From Pseudomonadota bacterium (GTDB taxonomy: Bacteria > Pseudomonadota > Alphaproteobacteria > Caulobacterales > Caulobacteraceae), in the NCBI GenBank assembly GCA_023445955.1, contig JAEXJH010000448.1, positions 1 to 5,202 of the forward strand: a DNA stretch of 5,202 nt. The letters are read 5' to 3'. Within the stretch, counting starts at the first letter, position 1. Each line of letters begins with the position of its first letter. The translations under genes were made by a program, and so were the position numbers. Shown piece by piece: positions 1-5,145 of this stretch. Below the pieces are notes generated by a model. The model worked only from the letters and a program-made list of their open reading frames with translations, ran no database searches and was not told the DNA's origin.

Positions 1-19
1 TTCTTCAACCGCGTGCCGT

Positions 20-175
20 TCACTCAGTTCGGGACTTAAGCTCGTAAGGCAGAGTGGGCGGCAAGTGATCCACCAGGATCCGCGCCGTCGGCTCGCGCTC
101 GGGCTGCACGGGCGGCGGCTCGCCGAACACGGCTTCCCACAATGCGATCCACGCTTGACGCTCGTCGTAATCCAC
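20..175 (-). CDS. small conserved-looking hypothetical protein, 51 aa, GTG start
   Basis: I do not recognise a function. The frame starts at GTG (173-175) and ends at TGA (20-22). The start is fixed: an in-frame TGA at 191-193 lies six codons upstream, and GTG is the only usable start after it. A GGAG ribosome binding site (185-188) sits 9 bases before the GTG. About 78% of codons end in G or C, as expected for a real gene in a GC-rich genome. The product begins VDYDERQAWIALWEAVFG, with two tryptophans in a likely short helix, followed by a proline- and glutamate-rich stretch (EPPPVQPEREP) and then ILVDHLPP. It is acidic and has no signal peptide, membrane segment or cysteine, so it is probably cytoplasmic. 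It lies 91 bases downstream of the ancestral GH3 stop on the same strand, so it could be co-transcribed with it. The well-placed binding site argues against a chance frame. Confidence 0.66.
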   Translation of the reverse strand: MDYDERQAWIALWEAVFGEPPPVQPEREPTARILVDHLPPTLPYELKSRTE

Positions 176-212
176 CTGGCGAAACTCCTTTCACGGGAGT
201 CAAATCGCCAGG
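173..212 (-). promoter_or_regulatory. leader hairpin enclosing the ribosome binding site and start of the small gene
   Basis: An outer 8-bp stem pairs 175-182 (CCTGGCGA on the plus strand) with 205-212 (TCGCCAGG). An inner stem pairs 184-188 with 196-200 (ACTCC/GGAGT), extended by a G-U pair in RNA. A three-base bulge separates the two stems, and the loop is 7 bases. In the minus-strand RNA the GGAG ribosome binding site is the 3' side of the inner stem, and the first base of the GTG start closes the outer stem. Translation should therefore be low unless the fold opens. No ligand or protein is indicated. The fold is read directly from the sequence; its regulatory role is inferred. Confidence 0.5.
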
Positions 213-224
213 CGGATCAATGAG

Positions 225-253
225 TTGCTGGTTAACGCCAGGCTAACCAACAA
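225..253 (-). repeat. inverted repeat just past the ancestral GH3 stop
   Basis: TGGTTA (229-234) and TAACCA (244-249) are perfect 6-base arms around a 9-base loop. After one mismatch the arms extend by three more pairs (225-227 with 251-253). It begins 14 bases beyond the TAA at 267-269, so it could mark the 3' end of the glucosidase message. No T-run follows it on the minus strand, so it is not a typical intrinsic terminator. Its loop contains CGCCAGGC (236-243), repeated at 206-213. Either copy could pair with CCTGGCG at 175-181, so this hairpin and the leader hairpin of the small gene could compete. Confidence 0.35.
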
Positions 254-266
254 ATCGTGCTGAAGC

Positions 267-449
267 TTATTGGGCCTTGGCAGGGCACACGGCCCCGGCC
301 GGATCCGTCGTCAGCTTCACATTGGCGATCGAGACCTGGAAGGTCCCGGCCGTGCCCAAGTCGAACGGCGCCACGACCTTGGTCACGTCGGCGCCCGCGG
401 CCTGGAAGCACTTCAGCGGGATCTTGACGCTGGCCCACTGGCCGGTCGG
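267..449 (-). pseudogene. severed C-terminal 60 residues of the GH3 glucosidase
   Basis: Directly after the TAG at 450-452, the same frame stays open for exactly 60 codons and closes with TAA at 267-269. It reads PTGQWASVKIPLKCFQ, continues with AGADVTKVVAPF and VSIANVKL, and ends CPAKAQ. The W..V.IPLKCF..AGAD pattern followed by a final beta-strand and a C-terminal cysteine is what I expect at the end of the third, beta-sandwich domain of proteobacterial GH3 glucohydrolases of the ExoP type (family knowledge, from memory). It has no start codon or ribosome binding site of its own. It is therefore not a separate gene but the tail of the upstream gene, cut off by a single nonsense codon. The pre-mutation protein would have had 823 residues. 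The last sense codon was probably CAG (Gln), one transition away from TAG, but other single changes are possible. Confidence 0.85.
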
Positions 450-2738
450 CTAGCCGGCCGGCGGGGTGACGTCCAGCTTGCCCGCGCCCATGGCCAGGAT
501 CACCGGCTTGGTCGCCGGGGCGTCGATCCGATACTCGAAGCTCAGCGCCATCTCGGCATTGGTCTGGAAGGACAGATCCAGCGGCTTTTCGCCGACGATG
601 GTGATGCGACCCAGCTTGTCGCCGGCGAAGGTGACCTGGCGGCCGGCCTCCTGGATGTTGCCGGCGTCGACCGGGACGACCTGCACCGACGACGAGGGCG
701 AGGCCTTGAACTCGAACGGCGCCGGGGTCTTGCCGGCGATGAAGTAGTTGGTGGTGTTGTCGGCGACAGGCTTCACGCCCGAGACCTCCGACAGCTTTCC
801 GACCTTGCCCGGCTTGGCGTAGGTCAGGCCGTAGCCATAGGCGAACTGCGGGTCGTAACCCTTGTCGCCCTTGTTCAGGCTGAATTGGGCCGCGGTCTTG
901 GGCCAGCTGAACGACAGCTTGCCGTGGAAATCGGTGCGCGGCTTGCCGGCCTTGTCGCCGACCAGCACGTCGGCGATGCCGCCGCCTTCCGAGCCCGGCA
1001 GCCAGGCGGCGACGAAGGCGTCCGAGGCGTTGATCTCGGGGTTCACCCACAGCGGCCGGCCGCTGAGGAACACGGCGACCACCGGCACGCCCTTGGCCTT
1101 GAGGCTCTTGAGCAGCGCCAGATCGGTCTTGGCGCCCGGCTGGTATTCCAGCGTGGTCTTCAGGTCGCCAACACCTTCCGCATACGGATTTTCACCGAAG
1201 ACGACGATGGCGACGTCGGGCTTCTTGTCGAACGAACCGTCGACCGATAGCGCCGCATGGCCGCCGCCGGCCTCGACCGCCGACTTCAGGCCGGCATAGA
1301 TCGACTCGGCGTTGGGGAAGTCGGCATTGGTGTTGCCGTTGCCTTGCCACGACAGGGTCCAGCCGCCCGACTGCTTGCCGATGTCGTCGGCGCCCGAGCC
1401 GGCGACCAGCACATTGGCCGAGCTCTTCACCGGCAGGACGCCGTTGTTCTTCAAGAGCACCAGCGACTTGCGCACCGCCTCGCGGGCGATGGCCTTGTGC
1501 TCGGGCGAACCGATCACGCCTTCGCGGCCTTCGAACGGACGGGCGGCTTGGAACAGGCCCATCTTGGCCTTCACCCGCAGGATGCGGCGTACGGCGTCGT
1601 CCAGGCGCGCCATCGGGATGACGCCTGACTTCACCTCGGCCAGGGTGTTCTCGTAGAGCGGCTTCCAGCTGTCGGGAGCCATGAACATGTCGAGGCCCGC
1701 ATTGATCGACTGCGGGCAGTCGGTCGGCTTGCAGCCGGGCACCTGGCCGTGGCCGTTCCAGTCGCCGACGATGAAGCCATCGAAGCCCATCTTGCCCTTC
1801 AGGACGTCGGTCAGCAGGCTCTTGTTGCCGTGCATCTTGGTCCCGTTCCAGCTGGAGAACGAGGCCATGACCGTCAGGGTCCCGGCGTTGATGGCGGGGA
1901 TATAGCCCTGGGCATGCAGGCGGATCAGCTCGTCCTCGGAGACCTTCGTATCCCCTTGGTCGTGGCCGTTCTCGGTGCCGCCGTCGCCCAGGAAGTGCTT
2001 GGCGCTGGCGGCGACGTGGCCCTGCTGGATGACGCCGCCCCCTCCTCCCGTATAGGGGCTGACGGCGCCCTGGATGCCCAGGATCATCTGGCCGGCATAG
2101 TCTCGGATGATGGCAGGATCTTCCGAATAGCCCTCATAGGCGCGGCCCCAGCGGTCGTCGCGGGGCGCGGCCAGGGTTGGGCCGAACGCCCAGTCGAAGC
2201 CCGCGGCCGAGGTCTCGAAGGCGGTGGCCTTGCCGATGCGGCGGATCAGCTCGGGATCGTGCGCCGCCCCCAGGCCGATATTGTGCGGGAAGAGGGTTGC
2301 GCCGACGACGTTGTTGTTGCCGTGCACGGCGTCGATGCCGAAGATCAGCGGGATGTGCGTCCCGCCCGGACGCTGGGCCGCGCCTTCGCGGAAGGCCTTG
2401 GCGGTGTCGACCCAGGGCTTCTGCGGCGAGCGATCGGGCGCATTCAGCGGCGGCGAGCTGCCGCCGCCCAGGATCGAGCCCAGCGGATAGATCTTCAGCT
2501 CTTCGGGCTTGATCTGGCCGATGTCGGCCTGGATCAGCTGGCCGACCTTCTCTTCCAGGGTCATCTTGGCCATCAGGCCGTCGACGAAGGCTTCGGTGGC
2601 CGGATCGACCAGGCCCTGGCTCTTGGCCGCCGGCCACTTGGCGGCGTGGGCGGTCGCCTGCGGGGTTTCAGCAGCCAGCGCCGAGCCGGACAGAAAGGTC
2701 GACGCCAGCAGGGCGACGCAGAGGGTCCTGGTGTTCAT
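450..2738 (-). CDS. secreted GH3 exo-beta-glucan glucohydrolase / beta-glucosidase, ended early by an amber codon
   Basis: This is a periplasmic or secreted glycoside hydrolase that should release glucose from the non-reducing ends of beta-glucans or cello-oligosaccharides with retention of configuration. The chosen ATG (2736-2738) starts a clear signal peptide: MNTRT, a hydrophobic stretch LCVALLASTFL, then ALA-AE with likely cleavage after residue 22. GGGGA (2741-2745) lies just upstream. A longer start at 2813 would add 25 charged residues and begin inside an operator-like palindrome. The TIM-barrel domain covers roughly 50-400, with GID136AVHG, RWGR (196-199), K247-H248 and nucleophile D326 in GFIVGDW. 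The alpha/beta sandwich covers roughly 420-640, with GGWTLSWQG (458-466) and acid/base E516 in FGENPY. A third beta-sandwich domain begins near 660 and is cut at residue 762 by TAG (450-452). Both catalytic domains are intact, so activity may remain, but folding of the third domain is doubtful. A sequencing error is possible. Confidence 0.93.
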   Translation of the reverse strand: MNTRTLCVALLASTFLSGSALAAETPQATAHAAKWPAAKSQGLVDPATEAFVDGLMAKMTLEEKVGQLIQADIGQIKPEELKIYPLGSILGGGSSPPLNAPDRSPQKPWVDTAKAFREGAAQRPGGTHIPLIFGIDAVHGNNNVVGATLFPHNIGLGAAHDPELIRRIGKATAFETSAAGFDWAFGPTLAAPRDDRWGRAYEGYSEDPAIIRDYAGQMILGIQGAVSPYTGGGGGVIQQGHVAASAKHFLGDGGTENGHDQGDTKVSEDELIRLHAQGYIPAINAGTLTVMASFSSWNGTKMHGNKSLLTDVLKGKMGFDGFIVGDWNGHGQVPGCKPTDCPQSINAGLDMFMAPDSWKPLYENTLAEVKSGVIPMARLDDAVRRILRVKAKMGLFQAARPFEGREGVIGSPEHKAIAREAVRKSLVLLKNNGVLPVKSSANVLVAGSGADDIGKQSGGWTLSWQGNGNTNADFPNAESIYAGLKSAVEAGGGHAALSVDGSFDKKPDVAIVVFGENPYAEGVGDLKTTLEYQPGAKTDLALLKSLKAKGVPVVAVFLSGRPLWVNPEINASDAFVAAWLPGSEGGGIADVLVGDKAGKPRTDFHGKLSFSWPKTAAQFSLNKGDKGYDPQFAYGYGLTYAKPGKVGKLSEVSGVKPVADNTTNYFIAGKTPAPFEFKASPSSSVQVVPVDAGNIQEAGRQVTFAGDKLGRITIVGEKPLDLSFQTNAEMALSFEYRIDAPATKPVILAMGAGKLDVTPPAG

Positions 2739-2783
2739 ACTCCCCAACTCTTCTCGTTCGGCGGCCATGTCGCCGCGCTCTTT

Positions 2784-2811
2784 GACAATGTTGTTCGTGG
2801 ACAACGTTGTC
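2784..2811 (-). promoter_or_regulatory. paired operator-like palindromes upstream of the glucosidase gene
   Basis: GACAACGTTGTC (2800-2811) is a perfect 12-base palindrome with a central CG. A near copy, ACAATGTTGT (2785-2794), lies 16 bases away centre to centre. Together, 2784-2794 and 2801-2811 also form an inverted repeat matching at 10 of 11 positions. The pair ends 45 bases before the chosen ATG. Palindromes with a central CG are typical of LacI-family operators, which often control sugar-utilisation genes in Caulobacter and xanthomonads, so repression relieved by a sugar is plausible. No regulator gene is in the window, and I could not assign -35 and -10 boxes with confidence. A further small hairpin, AAGTGG/CCACTT (2832-2837 with 2843-2848), lies upstream. 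Confidence 0.5.
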
Positions 2812-2877
2812 ATGACGACGGTCGCGGAGGCAAGTGGTCAGGCCACTTTAGCGGCCCCTTAGGGAAGAAATCAGGCC

Positions 2878-2910
2878 AAAAAGAAAAAGGGCGGACCCGA
2901 AGGCCCGCCC
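2878..2910 (-). terminator. intrinsic terminator of flagellin copy 1
   Basis: On the minus strand a GC-rich stem GGGCGGGCC / GGTCCGCCC (2902-2910 with 2889-2897, one G-T pair) closes a TTCG tetraloop (2898-2901) and is followed by TTTTTCTTTTT (2878-2888). It lies about 40 bases after the flagellin stop. It separates flagellin transcription from the glucosidase gene downstream. Confidence 0.92.
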
Positions 2911-2950
2911 TGAAGGAACGACCGCGGCGGCGGCCGGAGGGGTCTTGTGC

Positions 2951-3772
2951 TTAGCGGAACAGGCTGAGGATCGACGAGGTCGAGGAGTTCGCGATCGACA
3001 GGGCCTGAATGCCCAGCTGCTGCTTGGTCTGCAGCGACTGCAGCTTGGCGCTTTCCTTGGCCAGGTCGGCGTCCACCAGGTTGCCCACGCCGGCGTCCAG
3101 GCTGTCTTGCAGCTTGCCGACGAAGGTCAGGTGGGTGTCCAGACCGGTCGAGGCCGTACCCAGCGAGGCCAGCTTGTTGGTGGCGGTGCCGATGGCGCTG
3201 TCGATGGTGCTGATCATCGTCTTGGCCGCGGTGGCGTTCGCGAACGACGAGCCAGCCGTCAGGCCGATGCCGGCCAGACCCAGGGTCTTGGCGCTGACGG
3301 TGAAGCCCGAACCATCCGTGTTGGCCAGGAAGGTCATCTGCTTGGCCTTGCCGTCAGCCAGGCTGACGCCGTTGAACTTGGCGTTGTCGGCGGCCTTCTG
3401 GACCTGGTCGCGCAGCGAGTCGAAGTCCGACTTCAGCGCGTTGAACGAGGCGGTGTTCAGCGAGGTGTCGGAAGCGGCCAGAGCCTTTTCCTTCATCTTG
3501 CCCAGCAGGTCGGTGATGGTGTCGCCGGCGGCCAGGGCCACGTCGATCGTCGACTGACCGCGTTGCAGCGAGTCCTTCACCGAGTTCAGCGATTGCGAGG
3601 TGGCCGTCTGGTTCTTGGCCATGGCCCAGACAGCGCCGTTGTCCTTGGCGTTGCCGACCTTCTTGCCGGTGTTGATGCGTTGCTGGACGACGCCCAGCTC
3701 CGAATTCGTGCTGTTGAGGTTCTGCAGGGCGATCAGCGCGCCCGAGTTCGTGTTGATGCTGTTCAGCGCCAT
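2951..3772 (-). CDS. flagellin copy 1, 273 aa (Caulobacter Flj type)
   Basis: This is a filament subunit, exported by the flagellar type III apparatus and polymerised beyond the hook. It starts [19 protein letters not shown] and ends [11 protein letters not shown], the conserved N- and C-terminal coiled-coil (D0/D1) regions, at about 1-140 and 190-273. They are joined directly by a short variable stretch at about 141-192, with no D2/D3 domains, hence 273 residues against almost 500 in enteric flagellins. The ATG at 3770-3772 follows AGGAG (3783-3787) with a 10-base gap, as in copy 2. It differs from copy 2 at 33 of 273 positions (about 88% identity), mostly in 143-192. Residues 61-114 and 208-273 are identical. 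The region that TLR5 recognises in enteric flagellins reads [12 protein letters not shown] here, unlike the enteric form. The family in Caulobacter is fljJKL/fljMNO; I cannot assign the letter. It has its own leader and terminator, but no sigma-54 promoter is visible. Confidence 0.97.
   Translation of the reverse strand: MALNSINTNSGALIALQNLNSTNSELGVVQQRINTGKKVGNAKDNGAVWAMAKNQTATSQSLNSVKDSLQRGQSTIDVALAAGDTITDLLGKMKEKALAASDTSLNTASFNALKSDFDSLRDQVQKAADNAKFNGVSLADGKAKQMTFLANTDGSGFTVSAKTLGLAGIGLTAGSSFANATAAKTMISTIDSAIGTATNKLASLGTASTGLDTHLTFVGKLQDSLDAGVGNLVDADLAKESAKLQSLQTKQQLGIQALSIANSSTSSILSLFR
3039..3139. repeat. 101-bp exact repeat inside flagellin copy 1 (partner at 4202-4302)
   Basis: This stretch of copy 1 is identical, base for base, to 4202-4302 in copy 2, at a distance of 1163 bases. 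That is also the period of the whole tandem duplication (stop to stop, start to start). Over the last 189 bases of the gene (2951-3139) only four positions differ, all silent. Silent sites are thus almost unchanged here, whereas the middle of the gene has diverged in protein sequence. Confidence 0.9.
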
Positions 3773-3800
3773 GACGAAACAACTCCTATTCGAGGTGTTC

Positions 3801-3839
3801 CGGCGTCGTTTTGACGGCCGGTGGGCGTTTTGCCCACCG
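3801..3839 (-). promoter_or_regulatory. tandem AAAAC-loop hairpins in the leader of flagellin copy 1
   Basis: In the minus-strand RNA the first hairpin pairs CGGTGGGC with GCCCACCG (3832-3839 with 3819-3826, 8 bp) around the loop AAAAC (3827-3831). It is followed immediately by a second hairpin, 3801-3820, with seven pairs, one bulged C and again the loop AAAAC (3808-3812). The two share the bases at 3819-3820. The same two-hairpin design with the same loops but different stem bases occurs before copy 2. In C. crescentus the protein FlbT binds the 5' untranslated region of flagellin mRNA and holds back flagellin production until the hook is complete (literature, from memory). These hairpins are the obvious candidates for its site. 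The ribosome binding site (3783-3787) lies 14 bases downstream and is not paired. Confidence 0.8.
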
Positions 3840-4050
3840 CGACACTATGTCACCCGCTCTTTCAATATTGTTGATGCAAGAGGCCCTTTGGTTGAATCAA
3901 AGGACTGTTTCCTTAAGAAACACAGCCGAGACGTTAGCACTGGTTACTAGCGATCAATGAGGTGTATCAAATTGGCACAGAGTCAAATGACTCTCGGTCC
4001 GCCACCCGTTTCCTGACTAGACTCTGCGCGACTGCCCCGCGACGCCGCAC
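3840..4050 (-). promoter_or_regulatory. upstream region of flagellin copy 1; inverted repeats, no clear promoter
   Basis: There is no gene here. By comparison with copy 2, transcription should begin near 3840, but no GG-N10-GC sigma-54 element lies at the right place, and no TTGCCGGG core occurs anywhere in the region. A weak TTGAAA (3860-3865) and CATAGT (3844-3849), ten bases apart on the minus strand, are the only boxes I can propose. Three short inverted repeats are present: CTTTG/CAAAG (3886-3902), TGTTTC/GAAACA (3906-3922) and AGAGTCA/TGACTCT with a two-base centre (3979-3994). Any could be an operator. The region is flanked on its far side by the terminator of copy 2, so read-through from that gene is unlikely to be the normal source of transcript. 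Confidence 0.4.
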
Positions 4051-4084
4051 AAAGAAAAAGGGCGAGTCCGGAGACTCGCCCTTT
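4051..4084 (-). terminator. intrinsic terminator of flagellin copy 2
   Basis: On the minus strand AAAGGGCGAGTC (4073-4084) pairs perfectly with GACTCGCCCTTT (4057-4068) around a TCCG loop (4069-4072), followed by a T-rich tail down to 4051. It starts 30 bases after the flagellin stop. The design and the tail resemble those of the copy 1 terminator, but the stem sequence is different. Confidence 0.93.
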
Positions 4085-4113
4085 CGACGACCTTTCAGCC
4101 GACGAAGTCCGGC

Positions 4114-4935
4114 TTAGCGGAACAGGCTGAGGATCGACGACGTCGAAGAGTTCGCGATCGACAGGGCCTGGATGCCCAGCTGCTGCTTGGTCTGCAGCGA
4201 TTGCAGCTTGGCGCTTTCCTTGGCCAGGTCGGCGTCCACCAGGTTGCCCACGCCGGCGTCCAGGCTGTCTTGCAGCTTGCCGACGAAGGTCAGGTGGGTG
4301 TCGAGGCCGGTCGAGCTGGTGCCCAGCGAGGCCAGCTTGTTGGTGGCCGTGCCGATGGCGTTGTCGATTTGGGTCAGGACCGACTTGGCCGTGGTGGCCG
4401 AGCTGAAGGTCGAGCCCGCCGACAGGTTCAGGCCTTCCAGGCCCAGCGTCTTGGCGCTGACCGTGAAGCCCGCACCATCCGTGTTGGCCAGGAAGGTCAT
4501 CTTGGTGGTCTTGCCGTCGGCCAGGCTGACACCGTTGAACTTGGCGTTGTCAGCCGCCTTCGTGATCTGGTCACGCAGCGAGTTGAAGTCGGCCTTCAGG
4601 GCGTTGAACGAGGCGGTGTTCAGCGAGGTGTCGGAAGCGGCCAGGGCCTTTTCCTTCATCTTGCCGAGCAGGTCGGTGATGGTGTCGCCAGCGGCCAGGG
4701 CCACGTCGATCGTCGACTGGCCGCGCTGCAGCGAGTCCTTCACCGAGTTCAGGGACGAGGCGGTGGCCGATTGGTTCTTGGACATGGCCCAGATGGCGCC
4801 GTTGTCCTTCGCGCTACCGACCTTCTTGCCGGTGTTGATGCGCTGCTGAACGACACCCAGTTCGGTGTTCGTGGTGTTCAGGTTCTGCAGGGCAACGAGA
4901 GCGCCAGAGTTCGTATTGATGCTATTCAGCGGCAT
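4114..4935 (-). CDS. flagellin copy 2, 273 aa (Caulobacter Flj type)
   Basis: This is the second filament subunit in tandem, with the same architecture as copy 1: [19 protein letters not shown] at the start, [11 protein letters not shown] at the end, and no D2/D3 insertion. The start is ATG at 4933-4935, with AGGA (4946-4949) ten bases upstream. The open frame continues to 5040, but those 35 extra codons run across the leader hairpins and the sigma-54 promoter and cannot be translated from that transcript. Relative to copy 1 the changes cluster at 143-192 (for example A167E, G170N, T189Q), the part expected to face outward or vary on the filament. The position 2 change is Ala to Pro. The gene has a complete set of expression signals: candidate FlbD sites, a sigma-54 promoter, a two-hairpin leader and a terminator. 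It should therefore be expressed late, after hook-basal-body assembly. It is a fljM/fljN/fljO-type gene; the exact letter is not determinable here. Confidence 0.97.
   Translation of the reverse strand: MPLNSINTNSGALVALQNLNTTNTELGVVQQRINTGKKVGSAKDNGAIWAMSKNQSATASSLNSVKDSLQRGQSTIDVALAAGDTITDLLGKMKEKALAASDTSLNTASFNALKADFNSLRDQITKAADNAKFNGVSLADGKTTKMTFLANTDGAGFTVSAKTLGLEGLNLSAGSTFSSATTAKSVLTQIDNAIGTATNKLASLGTSSTGLDTHLTFVGKLQDSLDAGVGNLVDADLAKESAKLQSLQTKQQLGIQALSIANSSTSSILSLFR
4202..4302. repeat. 101-bp exact repeat inside flagellin copy 2 (partner at 3039-3139)
   Basis: This is the counterpart of 3039-3139, identical over 101 bases. It is bounded by a C/T difference on one side and a C/G difference on the other, both silent. 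It encodes part of the identical C-terminal 66 residues. Confidence 0.9.
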
Positions 4936-4961
4936 ACGAGTAGTTTCCTTTTCAAGGTATC

Positions 4962-4995
4962 CGACGCCGTTTTGGCTGCCGGGAGCGTTTTGCTC
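4962..4995 (-). promoter_or_regulatory. tandem AAAAC-loop hairpins in the leader of flagellin copy 2
   Basis: Read 5' to 3' on the minus strand, GAGC-AAAAC-GCTC (4983-4995) is a 4-bp hairpin. It is followed by a second hairpin (4962-4981) with seven pairs including one G-U, one bulged A, and the loop AAAAC (4969-4973). Against copy 1 the inner stem changes from GTC/GAC to GCC/GGC, so pairing is kept while the bases differ; the loops do not change. The predicted transcript starts at about 4997, so the first hairpin lies at the extreme 5' end of the message. This is the likely FlbT target region. Confidence 0.8.
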
Positions 4996-5008
4996 GAAAA
5001 GGTCTGTA

Positions 5009-5023
5009 GCAATTGCCGGGCCA
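5009..5023 (-). promoter_or_regulatory. sigma-54 promoter of flagellin copy 2
   Basis: The minus strand reads TGGCCCGGCAATTGC, close to the sigma-54 consensus TGGCACG-N4-TTGC. GG (5021-5022) and GC (5009-5010) are separated by exactly ten bases. Counting 12 bases from the GC places the start of transcription near 4997, just before the leader hairpins. In C. crescentus, late flagellar genes use sigma-54 with the activator FlbD. Confidence 0.88.
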
Positions 5024-5090
5024 ATCCTGCCTAGCGGCAACGCTTGAGATAAACCCCTGAATTTGCTGCGTTATAGGTCCATTAACGACG

Positions 5091-5121
5091 AAGGCTCCCG
5101 GCAATTTTTGCCGGGAGCCTT
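5091..5121. promoter_or_regulatory. 31-bp perfect inverted repeat, probable FlbD (ftr) enhancer site; possibly also a terminator
   Basis: Arms of 14 bases (5091-5104 and 5108-5121) are perfectly complementary around TTT. Each arm contains the core CCCGGCAA/TTGCCGGG. It lies about 94-124 bases upstream of the predicted start of the copy 2 transcript, the usual distance for the ftr sites to which FlbD binds in Caulobacter (from memory). The long GC-rich stem could also end transcription from the right, but the T-run after it is only two or three bases on either strand, so the enhancer reading is preferred. Confidence 0.65.
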
Positions 5122-5137
5122 TCGCCATAGGTAATTA

Positions 5138-5145
5138 TTGCCGGG
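5138..5145 (-). promoter_or_regulatory. second TTGCCGGG core, probable half ftr site
   Basis: This is a single copy of the same 8-base core as in the inverted repeat at 5091-5121, located about 141-148 bases upstream of the predicted transcript start. The core also occurs at 5013-5020, overlapping the sigma-54 promoter. Paired upstream sites are common at Caulobacter sigma-54 flagellar promoters. Confidence 0.5.

Noticed and set aside
450..452. Frameshift as the cause of the early glucosidase stop
   Set aside because: The family-like sequence continues in exactly the same frame after TAG, so a single base substitution is enough.
270..1250. Long plus-strand open frame opposite the GH3 gene (326 codons), and similar ones at 1749-2954 (401 codons), 2945-3814 and 4201-5034
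   Set aside because: They are rich in Arg, Gly, Gln and Val with no domain pattern, and lie fully antisense to genes with clear family motifs. High-GC DNA commonly gives such shadows.
2739..2813. Longer start for the glucosidase (ATG at 2811-2813, or Met at residue 16)
   Set aside because: It would place charged residues before the signal peptide and begins inside the operator-like palindrome. The ATG at 2736-2738 has a purine-rich binding site and a proper signal peptide.
3876..3889. TTGC on the minus strand (3876-3879) as the -12 element of copy 1
   Set aside because: The bases ten upstream are AA, not GG, and the position is over 30 bases too far from the leader hairpins.
3972..3987. TTGGCAC on the plus strand as the -24 part of a sigma-54 promoter
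   Set aside because: The -12 GC is absent at the required ten-base spacing (AA instead), and no plus-strand gene follows.
4936..5040. 35-codon N-terminal extension of flagellin copy 2
   Set aside because: It overlaps the leader hairpins and the sigma-54 promoter. Copy 1 and all flagellins I know of this type start at M(A/P)LNSINTN.
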